Positions 1 to 9,566 of a stretch of DNA of 32,954 bases are shown piece after piece. The DNA lies in contig NZ_PGFZ01000001.1 of the NCBI RefSeq assembly GCF_002923755.1, forward strand, positions 931,109-964,062. The letters are read 5' to 3'. Source of the DNA: Methylovulum psychrotolerans. Lineage in GTDB: Bacteria; Pseudomonadota; Gammaproteobacteria; Methylococcales; Methylomonadaceae. The notes below the pieces were generated by a model. The model saw nothing but the letters and a program-made list of their open reading frames with translations. It was not told where the DNA came from and did not search any database. The position numbers and the translations under genes are program-made. Numbering within the stretch: position 1 is the stretch's first letter; each line of letters opens with the position of its first letter.

Positions 1-1925
1 TTTAACCGTTGCGGCCTGGCAAGGCTGCATAAACTAGCGGGTGTGAATCCCGCCCAGGTAATCGCTAGCCACGAGCCTGGTATCGAGCCATGCAGGCATA
101 TCGGTAACGATGTGCTTGATGCGTAGGCACGAAAGGAAGCGAGGCGCAAAGGTAACAGGTGAAGCTGACCCTGAAGGATAAAGTCCCGAAATAACCGCAT
201 TGGATAAGGCCGATAGTTTGGTTAAGCTAGCAGGCAACAGGTGTCATAGCGTATAGGCGAGCTATGGCAACCATCCCGGGATCTCAGTCCGTACCGAGCT
301 TTACATTGAGTTTATGCAGTAACCAGGGAGATCCAATGGTCGGCGCACAAGCGCACCTCTTGCCAAGTCTAAACAGCGAGAATAGAGGCGGAGTCCATTG
401 GAAGTCGGAGATGCCTATAGTAGCAATGAAGTCTGGTAATTCGGATGGAGTGAAGGGGCATCGGTTTGAGATAATGGGTAATGGATACATGACCCGACAC
501 CGGGCGGACTCTGTTCATGACAACACAAATTATTCATTTCACACAGTGGGCCCGTGATAATCCACAGCGAAAATACAATTCGCTGTTAGGGATGCTGTTT
601 GATCCCGATGGATTAAATGAGAGCTTCGAGCGCCAAGCGGCAAACAAGGCGCCCGGGGTTGATGGGATGCGCAAGGCAGACTATGGGGGCTATGGACTGC
701 CGGAAAGGCTGAAGGATTTGTCGGCCAGAGTGCGCCGTTTAGGGTATCGGCCTAAGCCGGTGAGGCGAGTGTTTATACCCAAGTCGAACGGCGGCCGCCG
801 CGCATTGGGAATTCCCAGCTTTGAAGACAGGATCGTACAAGATCGGACGAGTCTGATTTTGCAGGCGATCTGGGAGCCGGAGTTTCGAGACTGTTCGTAT
901 GGTTTCCGTCCAGGGCGAAATGCGCACCAAGCGCTAAAACGTTTAGCGGAAATCATTACGATAGAGCGCACGCAGTGGATCGTAGAGGCAGACATCAAAG
1001 GATTCTTTGACAACGTCAGTCATGATCATTTAAGGCGTTTCTTAGCACATCGAATTTCGGATCCGAGACTGCTACGGATTATTGACCGATTCCTCAAGGC
1101 GGGGGTGCTGGAAGATGGCGTATTTAAGGCAAGTGAGCAAGGCACTCCGCAAGGCGGATTGGTTTCGCCCGTGCTTGCCAATATTTACCTGCACTATGTA
1201 TTGGATATGTGGTTTGAAAAACGCTATGCGAAGACATGTCACGGTACTGCACGGTTGGTGAGGTATGCGGATGATTTTGTCGCCTGCTTCCAATGGGAAG
1301 ATGATGCCAAACGATTCTTGCAAGAATTAAAGATTCGGTTGGCGCAATTTGACCTTGAGGCAGAACCAAGTAAAACAGCCATTTATCGGTTCGGACATTT
1401 GGCGCAAGCGCGTTGCAAACAGGATGGGCATCGTCGCCCACCAACCTTCAATTTCCTAGGCTTCACGCACTATGTGGGACGTAGCCGTAAAGGTAACTTT
1501 GTGGTGAGTCATAAGACACAGCGTGAGCGCATTCAGAAGAAACTTATAGAACTGAATGTTCGTTTGGCTAGTTTGAGGGTTCAGGGTGGTAAGGCTATGA
1601 TGGAATATGCCTATCGTCATCTTCAAGGCCATATCCAGTATTTTGGGGTCAGTGGAAACAGCAGGAGCTTGCGTCAATATCGGTATCAAGTACAACGGCT
1701 CCTGTTTAAGTGTCTGAATCGTCGAAGCCAACGCCGAAGTTTTACTTGGCAGCAGGTTGGCGAGGCTATAAATCACTATCTTCCTCGAACATGTATTGTT
1801 CGCAACCTTTACCCGTCACCATGGTGGATGACTCAAGCTGGGAGCCGGATGGTGTAACGCTCCAAGTCCGGTTCTGCGAGGGCGGTAGCGCGTATCATGA
1901 AAATGAGATCGCTGCCGCTACTCTC
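1..1925 (+). mobile_element. Group II intron (5' end at or just before the window edge)
   Basis: A reverse-transcriptase ORF is flanked by structured non-coding sequence. Downstream of the ORF a domain V hairpin can be drawn at 1842-1874: GAGCCGGA pairs with TCCGGTTC and carries the catalytic AGC triad. A domain VI hairpin follows at 1878-1923, with GAG pairing with CTC at the base and a long G+C-rich stem. The 3' splice site is therefore near 1923-1926. About 500 bases of non-coding RNA sequence precede the ORF, as expected for domains I-IV. The exact 5' boundary (normally GUGYG) is not clearly visible and may lie within the first ten bases or just outside. The intron subclass was not determined. 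Confidence 0.85.
517..1857 (+). CDS. ltrA: Group II intron reverse transcriptase/maturase
   Basis: This 446-residue protein is encoded inside the intron and is expected to bind the intron RNA, help it fold and splice, and copy it into DNA at new sites. The reverse-transcriptase domain spans roughly residues 45-320. It includes the early motif KAPGVDG, the Y-G-F-R-P-G block, the QGTPQGG-SP motif and the catalytic YADDF at 250-254. The C-terminal 110 residues match the position of the maturase (X) domain. No HNH endonuclease domain with its cysteine pairs is seen, so this is an endonuclease-less type. The reading frame is intact. Its stop lies inside the domain V stem, an overlap of coding sequence with a ribozyme element. 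The N-terminal start is not strongly supported by a ribosome-binding site and could be slightly downstream. Confidence 0.93.
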   Translation: MTTQIIHFTQWARDNPQRKYNSLLGMLFDPDGLNESFERQAANKAPGVDGMRKADYGGYGLPERLKDLSARVRRLGYRPKPVRRVFIPKSNGGRRALGIPSFEDRIVQDRTSLILQAIWEPEFRDCSYGFRPGRNAHQALKRLAEIITIERTQWIVEADIKGFFDNVSHDHLRRFLAHRISDPRLLRIIDRFLKAGVLEDGVFKASEQGTPQGGLVSPVLANIYLHYVLDMWFEKRYAKTCHGTARLVRYADDFVACFQWEDDAKRFLQELKIRLAQFDLEAEPSKTAIYRFGHLAQARCKQDGHRRPPTFNFLGFTHYVGRSRKGNFVVSHKTQRERIQKKLIELNVRLASLRVQGGKAMMEYAYRHLQGHIQYFGVSGNSRSLRQYRYQVQRLLFKCLNRRSQRRSFTWQQVGEAINHYLPRTCIVRNLYPSPWWMTQAGSRMV

Positions 1926-1950
1926 CGATAAGGCATTAGCATGATTAATC

Positions 1951-2412
1951 ATGACCAAACACCCCGCGCAATGTCATGAACGGGAAGTCATCTTCCCTCT
2001 GGAGCTGCCGCTGCCGCTTACGCTATTAGATGCCCTGCGCGGCCTGATTATGCAAGCCCGCCAGCAGGTCTTACGCGCTGCCGACGTGGCGCAAGTGCAA
2101 ACCTATTGGCAAATTGGCAGACATATTGTTGGATTTGAACAAGGCGGGCAAGTGCGGGCGGCTTATGGCAAACAGTTATTGCCGCAATTGGCGCAAACCC
2201 TGACCCACGAATTTGGTAAGGGCTTTGATACCTCAAACTTGCGCTACATGCGGCTGTTTTACCAAGCGTTTCCAAATTGTGACGCACTGCGTCACGAATT
2301 GAGCTGGACGCACTACCGCTTACTGCTACGCGTTGATACGCCAAAAGCCCGTGCAAGAGGCGACGTGGCAAAATTGGAGCACACGGGTACTGAGACGACA
2401 AATAGCCATTAA
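1951..2412 (+). pseudogene. DUF1016-family (YhcG-like) nuclease gene, frameshifted and truncated
   Basis: The first ~130 codons match the N-terminal helical domain of the DUF1016/YhcG family: a QTYWQIGRHIV-type segment, a GYG-like AYGKQLL segment, then SWTHYRLLLRV. After PKAR the frame diverges and ends within 24 codons. Shifting the frame at about 2351 recovers the expected family sequence QEATWQNWSTR-VLRRQI, so there is a frameshift. The normal residues EWYM between PKAR and QEA are missing, which fits an 11-nt deletion. The C-terminal PDDEXK nuclease domain is absent: the sequence runs straight into the 3' end of the convergent cytochrome gene at 2409. The family is often tied to restriction-modification or mobile loci. 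It begins only ~25 bases after the intron 3' end. A nonfunctional remnant is the simplest reading. Confidence 0.75.
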
Positions 2413-3662
2413 GGCCGACCCGCAAACGGCGACGGTGTACCCGGCGGCACTAGCGGATCGTTGCCCCATTCGGGATAATCGTCAGTCAAGGTCTTCATAA
2501 ACGCCACCACCGCCTGTTCCTGCGCCGGGGTCAGCCCCAAGTTGCCCAGTTCGTCATGGTTGACGTTTTTCAGCACTTCCGGCTTCGGCCACCCGGACAC
2601 GCCAAAATCGGGGCTTAAATTATTCGCCACTTGCCCTAAGACATCACGGGTATTATAAAAATGGGTAATCTGCTCCAGCGTCGCAAAGACACCGTTATGG
2701 CCGTACGGCGGGGTGATGGCGATATTACGCAATGACATGACCTTATGCTTGCCCCATTCCAGCTTATCCGGGTCGGATTGCCTAATGTCGCTACGCTCAC
2801 CCAGCCCTAAGTTTGGCTTAGGCTGGCCGGGAATCTTGAAATTGCGCGGCAAACCGATATTGTCATAAGTAAAATCGGTAAACAACGGCGGCTGCGGGTG
2901 GCCTTGGGCATCCGTACCCATGCTGCTGATATGGCAACCGGAACAGCCCGCCTTGCCGTCGAACAATTTTCTGCCCTGCTCTTCCAAGGCCGTAAAATGG
3001 GTTTGCCCGGCAAGGACAAAATCAAATTTGGCATTAAACTTATGGAAGGCGGGCGACATTTCAAACGCCGCTATCGCTTGGGCCAATTTCTGATAAATGT
3101 CCGCCACCGCTTGCGGAGCCTGTTGTTGGAATTGCGCGTCTTTAATATCAGGCACAGCGGCCAAATCCAGTTGGTACAGCTTATAAAACAGCCGTATATA
3201 AGCCGGGTCGGCTTTCAGGCGGCTGACCACCGCCCATTCGTTAGGCATCGCCATTTCTACGGGGTTTAACAGCGGCTTTTGTGCCTGTTCGGCTAAATCA
3301 TTAGCCCGCCCATTCCAAAACTGCCCACCTTCATAAGTACCGTCTTTCGCTTCCCAATGGAACGGCGGGCTGAACCCCGCATAAGCCGCACTCGGCGCAT
3401 TCAGCGTTCCCGTAGCAAACTCAATCGAACCCAGAGACACAGGCGTGCCTTGTTTGACATTGGCGGGATCGACAAAAGCCGGGGCTTTGCCCGCTATTTT
3501 TTTAAGGCTATGGCACGAAGCGCAAGACTGGTTACGGCTGGCGGACAAATTCACATCCTGGTAAAGACGCTGGCCTAATTGTTGTTCCGGCGTTAAGTCG
3601 GCGGCGGCGGGGGCGGCAAAACACAAATACAGTGCGGTGGTAAGCAAGGGCTTGGCAAGCAT
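2409..3662 (-). CDS. Di-haem cytochrome c peroxidase / MauG-family protein
   Basis: This 417-residue periplasmic protein reduces peroxides or performs MauG-like oxidation using two c-type haems. The start at 3662 is preferred over the upstream ATG at 3680 because GGAG lies 8 bases before it and a Sec signal peptide (MLAKPLLTTALYLCFAAPAAA) follows directly. Haem-binding motifs are CASCH at residues 47-51 and CSGCH at 240-244, spaced as in the bacterial cytochrome c peroxidase family. The TPPYGHNG segment fits the distal haem region. It stands alone, convergent with the DUF1016 remnant, and a strong Fur box lies about 55 bases upstream. Whether it is a true peroxidase or a MauG-like enzyme cannot be decided from sequence alone. 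Confidence 0.88.
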   Translation of the reverse strand: MLAKPLLTTALYLCFAAPAAADLTPEQQLGQRLYQDVNLSASRNQSCASCHSLKKIAGKAPAFVDPANVKQGTPVSLGSIEFATGTLNAPSAAYAGFSPPFHWEAKDGTYEGGQFWNGRANDLAEQAQKPLLNPVEMAMPNEWAVVSRLKADPAYIRLFYKLYQLDLAAVPDIKDAQFQQQAPQAVADIYQKLAQAIAAFEMSPAFHKFNAKFDFVLAGQTHFTALEEQGRKLFDGKAGCSGCHISSMGTDAQGHPQPPLFTDFTYDNIGLPRNFKIPGQPKPNLGLGERSDIRQSDPDKLEWGKHKVMSLRNIAITPPYGHNGVFATLEQITHFYNTRDVLGQVANNLSPDFGVSGWPKPEVLKNVNHDELGNLGLTPAQEQAVVAFMKTLTDDYPEWGNDPLVPPGTPSPFAGRP

Positions 3663-3716
3663 GGTGGTCACTCCGGTCAATAGCGGGCAAGAAAAACAAA
3701 CAGATATTGCATTAAA

Positions 3717-3731
3717 TGATAATGATTATTA
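3717..3731. promoter_or_regulatory. Fur box
   Basis: TGATAATGATTATTA matches the 7-1-7 Fur consensus TGATAATnATTATCA at 13 of the 14 specified bases and sits in an A+T-rich stretch. It lies ~55 bases upstream of the di-haem cytochrome start (3662, minus strand) and ~120 bases upstream of ppnP (3850, plus strand). Iron-dependent repression of the cytochrome gene is the most economical reading; an effect on ppnP is possible. Confidence 0.75.
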
Positions 3732-3849
3732 TTTATAACAACCATACTGTCAACCCAACTATGCAAAAATTATGTAAACTGAAAAATTTTCGCCCTTAAT
3801 TCTGCTATCATGCCAAAATTTTTTATCCCGCTAATTTCAGGAGCACACC

Positions 3850-4164
3850 ATGTCAGAATTTACTAACGTCACCGTCGTCAAAAAAGCCAATGTGTATTTT
3901 GACGGCAATGTCAGTAGCCGCACCATCCGCTTTGCCGACGGCAGCAGCAAAACCTTAGGCTTTATGTTGCCCGGTGAATACACGTTTAACACCGGAGCCG
4001 CCGAAATTATGGAGATTATGGCGGGCGATCTGGACGTTCTGCTGCCCGGTTCTGAGCAATGGCAAACGGTTACGGGCGGCGAATCGTTCGACGTGCCCGC
4101 TAATGCCCAATTCACCGTCAAAATCCGCACCGCTACCGATTATTGCTGCTCTTTCCTTAGCTAA
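3850..4164 (+). CDS. ppnP: Pyrimidine/purine nucleoside phosphorylase (YaiE/PpnP family)
   Basis: This 104-residue cupin-fold protein matches the PpnP (formerly YaiE, DUF1255) family in length and pattern, including [20 protein letters not shown], the GAAEIMEI-G segment and the [10 protein letters not shown] motif. Family members phosphorolyse a broad range of ribonucleosides to base plus ribose-1-phosphate in the cytoplasm. The start is supported by AGGAG seven bases upstream. The NYN-domain gene begins three bases after its stop, so the two are probably co-transcribed. Confidence 0.93.
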   Translation: MSEFTNVTVVKKANVYFDGNVSSRTIRFADGSSKTLGFMLPGEYTFNTGAAEIMEIMAGDLDVLLPGSEQWQTVTGGESFDVPANAQFTVKIRTATDYCCSFLS

Positions 4165-4167
4165 GCC

Positions 4168-4641
4168 ATGCAAAAAGTCGCCATTTTTGCCGATGTGCAG
4201 AACATTTACTACACCACCCGGCAACGTTATCAACGGCACTTCAACTACCACGCCTTCTGGGAGCTGGCAACAGCAAACCGGACGGTGGCGGCGGCGTTTG
4301 CCTACGCCATTGATAAGCGCGACAGCAAACAGCAAGGTTTCCAGCAAATCCTCCGCACGATTGGCTTTGACGTTAAGTTAAAGCCTTATATCCAACGCAG
4401 CGACGGCTCGGCCAAAGGCGACTGGGATGTCGGCATCACCTTAGATGTCATTGACTATGCCAGCCAAGCGGATGTGGTGATTTTACTGTCCGGTGACGGC
4501 GACTTTGACCTATTGCTTAACAAAATCCGCACCGTGCATCAGGTCAAAACCGAAGTCTACGGCGTACCCACCCTGACCGCCCCCTCGCTGATCCAAGCTT
4601 GCAACCGCTTTATCGCCATTGATGACCAGCTGTTGCTGTAA
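4168..4641 (+). CDS. NYN (PIN-like) domain protein, LabA/DUF88 family
   Basis: This 157-residue protein has the NYN-fold signature: a first strand with FADVQNIYY (acidic D9, N12), then DWDVGITLDVIDYA, then the LLSGDGDFDLLL core with clustered aspartates, and a final strand VEVYG-like segment. These acidic residues form the metal-binding site in PIN/NYN ribonucleases, so an RNA-processing or RNA-decay role is likely, though substrates in this family are mostly unknown. It starts three bases after ppnP stops, which suggests one transcript with translational coupling. Confidence 0.85.
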   Translation: MQKVAIFADVQNIYYTTRQRYQRHFNYHAFWELATANRTVAAAFAYAIDKRDSKQQGFQQILRTIGFDVKLKPYIQRSDGSAKGDWDVGITLDVIDYASQADVVILLSGDGDFDLLLNKIRTVHQVKTEVYGVPTLTAPSLIQACNRFIAIDDQLLL

Positions 4642-4704
4642 TGGCTTACCTAAACACTCATCCGCCCAAAGCTGGCTACCTTTTGAGGCTGCTCCCTGGA
4701 AAGC

Positions 4705-7554
4705 ATGGGCGTGTCCCGCCCCTTTGCAGGTAAATATGGCCTAAGCTCCGCTCCACTTTTTCCGCCCCAAAACCATTCATTGTTACCCCAAACGCTAATT
4801 AATCGGTTATTATTCCGATATGCGCCATTTAGATTGCTTACCGCCTGCCGAACAGTGAACACGCACCCAAAAAACGTCCGCACCACTGCCGAAACCGCCG
4901 CCCTGCGTAGCCAACAAGTACCGATTTTATACGCCAGCATCCCCGTCTCCCTGTTGGGCAACGCCCTGATCGCTTTAATTCTGGCAGGTATCCAAAGCCA
5001 AGTATTGGCGGCTTCGGCATTGCTTATCTGGCTTACCGTCCTGGGCGTAGCACTGGCATTCCGCTGGCTGCTGCTCTTGCGCTACCGTAAAGCCAGCCAA
5101 CCGGAACCCGACTTATGGCTGCGCCGTTTCCGCCTCAGCATGTTAGCAACAGGCGTGGCGTGGGGGCTGGCAAGCATCCTGACCTTCCCCGTCAACACCC
5201 TCCCCCACCAAGCCTTTTTGGCGTTCGCCATTGCCGGCCTGACCGCCGGAGCCAACACCACCTTATCGGTTGACCGCCAGTCTTTATTGGCGTTTACCTT
5301 GCCTACCCTTATCGGGCTGATTACCCGCCTGCTAACGGCAGGCACAACTATGCACATCGCCATGGCGGCCATGGTAATGCTTTATCTGCTGTTCACCGAC
5401 ATGATCGCCCGCCGTACCCATGCCGCCATTGTCGAAAACATCCTGTTACGGCACGCCGGAACATTACGCGAGCAAGCCCTGCGCTCCAGCATGGAACGCA
5501 TGAAACAAGCCCAACAAATCGCCCATTTGGGCAGTTTTGAATGGGATTTGCGCAACAACACCCTACAGTGGTCCGATGAGCATTTTCGGCTGTGGGGACT
5601 GCCGCCGCACAGCACCACACCTAGCCAAGCGTTATTTCTGCGCGGCATACACCCCGACGATACCGACAAAGTCGCCCAAACTATCGGAAATGCCCGCCGT
5701 AGCCGGCAACGTTACACCCTTAACCACCGTGTCGTTTGGCCTGACGGCAGCGAACGCTATATGCAGAACCGTGGCGAAGTGGTCACTGATACCGTCGGCA
5801 ATGCCGTCGCCATCAAAGGCACGGTACAGGACATTACCGAACGGCGGCAAACCGAAGAAGATTTGCGCATCGCCGCCATTGCCTTTGAATCGCTGGAAGG
5901 AATTGTCATTACCGATACCCAAAAACTGATCCTAAAAGTTAATCGGGCTTTTACCCATATTACCGGCTATAGCTCCGCCGAAGCCATCGGTAACCCGCTA
6001 GGGGCACTACTGAAATCCAGTTACCATGACAGCGATTTTTATCGGCAGCTTTGGCAAACCCTTGATAATGAAGGTTCTTGGCAGGGCGAAATTTGGAGCA
6101 GCCGTAAAAATGGCGAAGCCTTCCCCGCCGCCCTGAATCTGACCAGCGTCACCGCAAAAGACGGCGTAACCAGCCATTATGTCGCGACGTTTTTCGACAT
6201 TACCGAACAAAAAAAATCCGCCGCGCTCATCCATAATCTGGCTTTTTACGACCCGCTGACCGAACTGCCCAACCGCCGCCAGATGCAAGATAAGCTGCAA
6301 TTTGCCCTATTGGCGGGCTTAAAGCACCACCAGCACGGTGCCTTACTGTTTATTGACCTGGACAAATTCAAGGAGCTGAACGACACCAAAGGCCACCATA
6401 TCGGCGATTTGTTACTGGTGGAAATCGCCAAGCGCATGAAACGTTGCGTCGGTAACGACGATACCGTGTCACGGCAAGGCGGCGATGAATTTGTCGTCAT
6501 TCTCACCCACCTCAGCGACGATTTTGACGAAGCCACCGCCCAAGCCGAACAGGTTGCCGAAAAAATCCGTGATGCCATCAACCAGCCCTTCAATTTGCAA
6601 GGCCAAGACCATTACAGCTCGACCAGCATCGGCATCAGCCTGTTCCGCCACAATGAATTTAGCGTCGACGAACTGCTGTTACGCGCCGACACCGCCATGT
6701 ACCAGGCCAAACGCTGTGGGCGCAACACCATCCGCTTTTTTGACCCGACCACCCATGCGGCAATGGAAGTGCGCATCGGCCTGGAGGCCGACCTGCGCAC
6801 CGCCCTGCTGAATAACGAATTCAGCTTGTACTACCAGATACAGACCCTCGACTCAGGCTACATTACTGGAGCCGAGGCCTTGTTGCGCTGGCACCATCCC
6901 GAACAAGGCCTCATAGCCCCAGTCAAATTTATCCCGCTGACCGAAGAAATTGGCCTCATCACCGAAATCGGCTATTGGACTTTAGAAACCGCCTGCATCC
7001 AGCTTAAGGCCTGGGCAGATAACCCTGCCACCGCCCACCTGCAACTGTCGGTCAATGTCAGCCCCCGGCAATTCCACCAAGACCAGTTTGTCGAAAAAGT
7101 CAGCGCCATCATCACCAATACCGGCATTGATGCCAGCAAACTGAAATTGGAACTGACCGAAAGTCTGGTGCTGGACGACATGAACGACACCATCAAAAAG
7201 ATGAACCGGCTGAAAAAAATGGGGGTGCAATTTTCTTTAGACGATTTTGGCACAGGTTACTCGTCTTTATCGTATCTGACCCAATTGCCGCTAGACCAAC
7301 TGAAAATCGACAAAAGCTTTGTCCATAACCTGACTTTAAAAAATGCCGATAACGTCATAGTCCAGACCATTATCGGCATGGCGATTACGTTAGGCTTGGA
7401 TGTGATTGCCGAAGGCGTGGAAACCGCCGAACAGGCGGCTTTTCTCAAAGCCAACTACTGCTACCACTATCAAGGCTACTTGTTCGGCAAGCCCGTACCC
7501 TTGGCAGAATTTGAAGCGGCACTGGCGGACATGCCGCCGATAAAGCAGGATTGA
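4705..7554 (+). CDS. Membrane PAS-PAS-GGDEF-EAL cyclic-di-GMP protein
   Basis: Up to 949 residues. Order: hydrophobic N-terminal region with about five or six membrane helices (~70-250), PAS 1 with a PAC segment ending in GTVQDITERR (~265-385), PAS 2 ending in ATFFDITEQKK (~390-505), GGDEF domain (~515-680) and EAL domain (~690-940). The cyclase motif GGDEF is intact at 592-596. The phosphodiesterase motif EAL is intact at 724-726, as is the later DDFGTGYSS metal-binding loop. It may therefore make and break cyclic-di-GMP in response to a membrane or redox/ligand signal. The true start is uncertain: the first 50 residues do not look like a protein N-terminus, and GTG at 4855 (residue 51) just before the first helix is a reasonable alternative. 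Confidence 0.92.
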   Translation: MGVSRPFAGKYGLSSAPLFPPQNHSLLPQTLINRLLFRYAPFRLLTACRTVNTHPKNVRTTAETAALRSQQVPILYASIPVSLLGNALIALILAGIQSQVLAASALLIWLTVLGVALAFRWLLLLRYRKASQPEPDLWLRRFRLSMLATGVAWGLASILTFPVNTLPHQAFLAFAIAGLTAGANTTLSVDRQSLLAFTLPTLIGLITRLLTAGTTMHIAMAAMVMLYLLFTDMIARRTHAAIVENILLRHAGTLREQALRSSMERMKQAQQIAHLGSFEWDLRNNTLQWSDEHFRLWGLPPHSTTPSQALFLRGIHPDDTDKVAQTIGNARRSRQRYTLNHRVVWPDGSERYMQNRGEVVTDTVGNAVAIKGTVQDITERRQTEEDLRIAAIAFESLEGIVITDTQKLILKVNRAFTHITGYSSAEAIGNPLGALLKSSYHDSDFYRQLWQTLDNEGSWQGEIWSSRKNGEAFPAALNLTSVTAKDGVTSHYVATFFDITEQKKSAALIHNLAFYDPLTELPNRRQMQDKLQFALLAGLKHHQHGALLFIDLDKFKELNDTKGHHIGDLLLVEIAKRMKRCVGNDDTVSRQGGDEFVVILTHLSDDFDEATAQAEQVAEKIRDAINQPFNLQGQDHYSSTSIGISLFRHNEFSVDELLLRADTAMYQAKRCGRNTIRFFDPTTHAAMEVRIGLEADLRTALLNNEFSLYYQIQTLDSGYITGAEALLRWHHPEQGLIAPVKFIPLTEEIGLITEIGYWTLETACIQLKAWADNPATAHLQLSVNVSPRQFHQDQFVEKVSAIITNTGIDASKLKLELTESLVLDDMNDTIKKMNRLKKMGVQFSLDDFGTGYSSLSYLTQLPLDQLKIDKSFVHNLTLKNADNVIVQTIIGMAITLGLDVIAEGVETAEQAAFLKANYCYHYQGYLFGKPVPLAEFEAALADMPPIKQD

Positions 7555-7693
7555 TGGGGCTAATTTAAGAAACGCCTCCCCCAGCCTTAGCGGCTTGGGC
7601 GAGTTGATATGCCTGTTCCACCCGCTCAGCACCCCGTTTGCCGAGATGCAATACGGCGATGCCTGTTATACCTTACGGGGTTCGGTTAGTTGT
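7555..7693. other. Convergent intergenic region with a possible short gene remnant
   Basis: It lies between the 3' ends of the GGDEF-EAL gene and the TPR gene. On the minus strand, 7565-7672 encodes an uninterrupted 35-residue stretch (AVLHLGKRGAERVEQAYQLA and a short tail) that reads like the end of a real protein, but it has no start codon in frame and I do not recognise it. No clear terminator hairpin with a T-tract is seen. Confidence 0.3.
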
Positions 7694-9500
7694 TCAATGC
7701 GGTTTGGCTTGTTCGATGAGTTCTAAAATATGAGCGTACTTATCGCCAAAAACCGTGGGGGCTTGTTTTGCAAACGGCTCCAATAAAGCCGCCGATTCTT
7801 GTAAATAAACCAATGCTGTTTGTGGATCTTGCCAGTTTAAATAAGCCCATCCGAAAGCAAACAGCGTATTGGCGACAGCGGGCAAAGAAACGGCGGGGTT
7901 GTCCTGTGCCAGTTGCCGCCTAATCGCCAAAGCCTCTTGGTACAGGCTTTCCGTCTCGTTGCGGCGGCTGCTATCTTGTAATACCAAGCTCCCCAAGTTG
8001 TGCAATATCTCTGCAAGATAAGGCAAATAAACGGCAGGGCTGTCTTTTACGAGTTGCCGCCTAATCTTCAAAGCCTCATGGAACAGGCTTTCCGCCTCGC
8101 TACGGCGGCTGCTGTGTAATGATACCAAGCCGCCCAAGTTGTTCAATATCCCTGCAACATAGGGCAAATAAACGGCAGGGGTATCCTTTGCTAGTTGTTT
8201 ATAAATCTCCAAAGCCTCTTGGAACAGGCTTTCCGCCTTCTTGTGGCGGCCGCTATCACCTGCCACCAATATACCTAGGTTTTTAAATGTCGTAGCAACA
8301 TAAGACAAATAAACGGCGGGGTTGTTATTTGCCAATTGCCTATAAATCTCCAAAGCCTCCTGGTACAGGCTTTCCGCCTCGTTGTGGCGGCTGTTATCGT
8401 CTGATACCAAGTTGCCCAAATTGTTCAACGTCATCGCGACATCAGGCAAATAAACGGAGTTGTCCTGTGCCACTTGCCGCCTAATCCTCAAGGCCTCTCG
8501 GTATAGTATTTCCGCCTCGCTACGGCGGCTACTGTCATTTATTACCAAGTTTCCTAAGTTGTTCAACGTCATCGCGACATCGGACAAATAAACGATGGAA
8601 TTGCCTTTTTCCAGTTGCCCATAAATCTCCAAAGCCTCTTTGTACAGACTTTCCGCTTCGCTACTGCTGCTGTCTGCTGCTATCAAGCTGCCCAAGTTGT
8701 TCAGCGTCATCGCGACATCGGGCAAATAAACGGCGGAGCTGTCCTGCGCCAGTTGCCGCCTAATCCTCAATGCCTCTCGGTGTAGTATTTCCGCCTCGCG
8801 GCGGCGGCTGCTGTCTGCCGCCACCAAGTTGCCTAGGTTGTTTAATGTCATCGCAATATTGGGCCAATAAACGGCAGAGCCGTCCTTCACCAGTTGCCTA
8901 CAAATCTCCAAGATCTCTTTATACTGGGCTTCTGCGACAGAAAATTGATTGTTTGCTTGTAAAAAAACGGCGTAAGCAAAAATGTTTTTAGGCGTTTTGG
9001 CTGATTTTAGGGCGGACTCAAAAAAATAGCTGGTTTGGGCTATCCGGTCAAGCAAGCTGTAATCGATGGCGGTCAAACGGGCTTTGTATAAAAATTCGGT
9101 GGCGTTGTTTTCAAGCTGGGTGGTGACTTCGGTTTGTTCGGTTTGCAAGCGTTGTTGTTTGGCTAATAGTGCCGTTTGGTCTTGGGTTATTTCAGTTGCG
9201 TTTAAAATGTCGCGGGCGGCTTGGTAGTTGCCTTCGTCAAAGAATTGTTTAGCTAAGCGTAGCCGCTCGGTGTTGATGGGGATTTTATTAAAATCTTCCG
9301 CTAGCTTTAAGACCTCACGTTTAAAATCTTCTAGCTTTTGCTGTAGAGTTTCCAAATCTTGCCAAAAGTCAGTATCACCTGGATATTTGTTAACGTTTTG
9401 CTGGGCTTTTTCGAGTTGGGCTTGTAGGGCTTTGTAGTCGGCTGAATGGTAGAAATTGATACTGGAATTGTCACCAGTGATGATTCCAATAGTAGAGCCT
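7694..9500 (-). pseudogene. TPR-repeat protein gene, 5' end cut off by IS copy 1
   Basis: The surviving part encodes about 600 residues of a tetratricopeptide protein. After a charged coiled-coil-like segment come two single TPR-like units, then seven near-identical ~46-residue kinesin-light-chain-type units (pattern AVYLPDVAMTLNNLG ... EAESLYQEALEIYRQLA) and a diverged eighth. Such arrays are protein-binding scaffolds. The frame is open up to the IS edge at 9500, where the element supplies a stop. Joining across the IS after removing one CCT target duplication gives a perfect 615-residue frame starting at 10875. Any protein made now would need an internal start, for example TTG at 9355. Before the insertion it was probably a membrane-associated partner of the small protein at 10859-11095. 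Its function is not known. Confidence 0.85.
9498..9500. repeat. Target-site duplication (CCT), left of IS copy 1
   Basis: CCT at 9498-9500 is matched by CCT at 10832-10834 directly beyond the other end of the element. IS3-family elements make 3- or 4-bp duplications. Confidence 0.85.
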
Positions 9501-9566
9501 TATAGTGGACCCATAAAAACAGACAATAATTTAAGATGGTGTCCATCATAAAACAGGTGGACGAAA

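Noticed and set aside
264-490. Open frames in the intron 5' region on both strands
   Set aside because: They lie in the structured RNA part of the group II intron and have no known domains.
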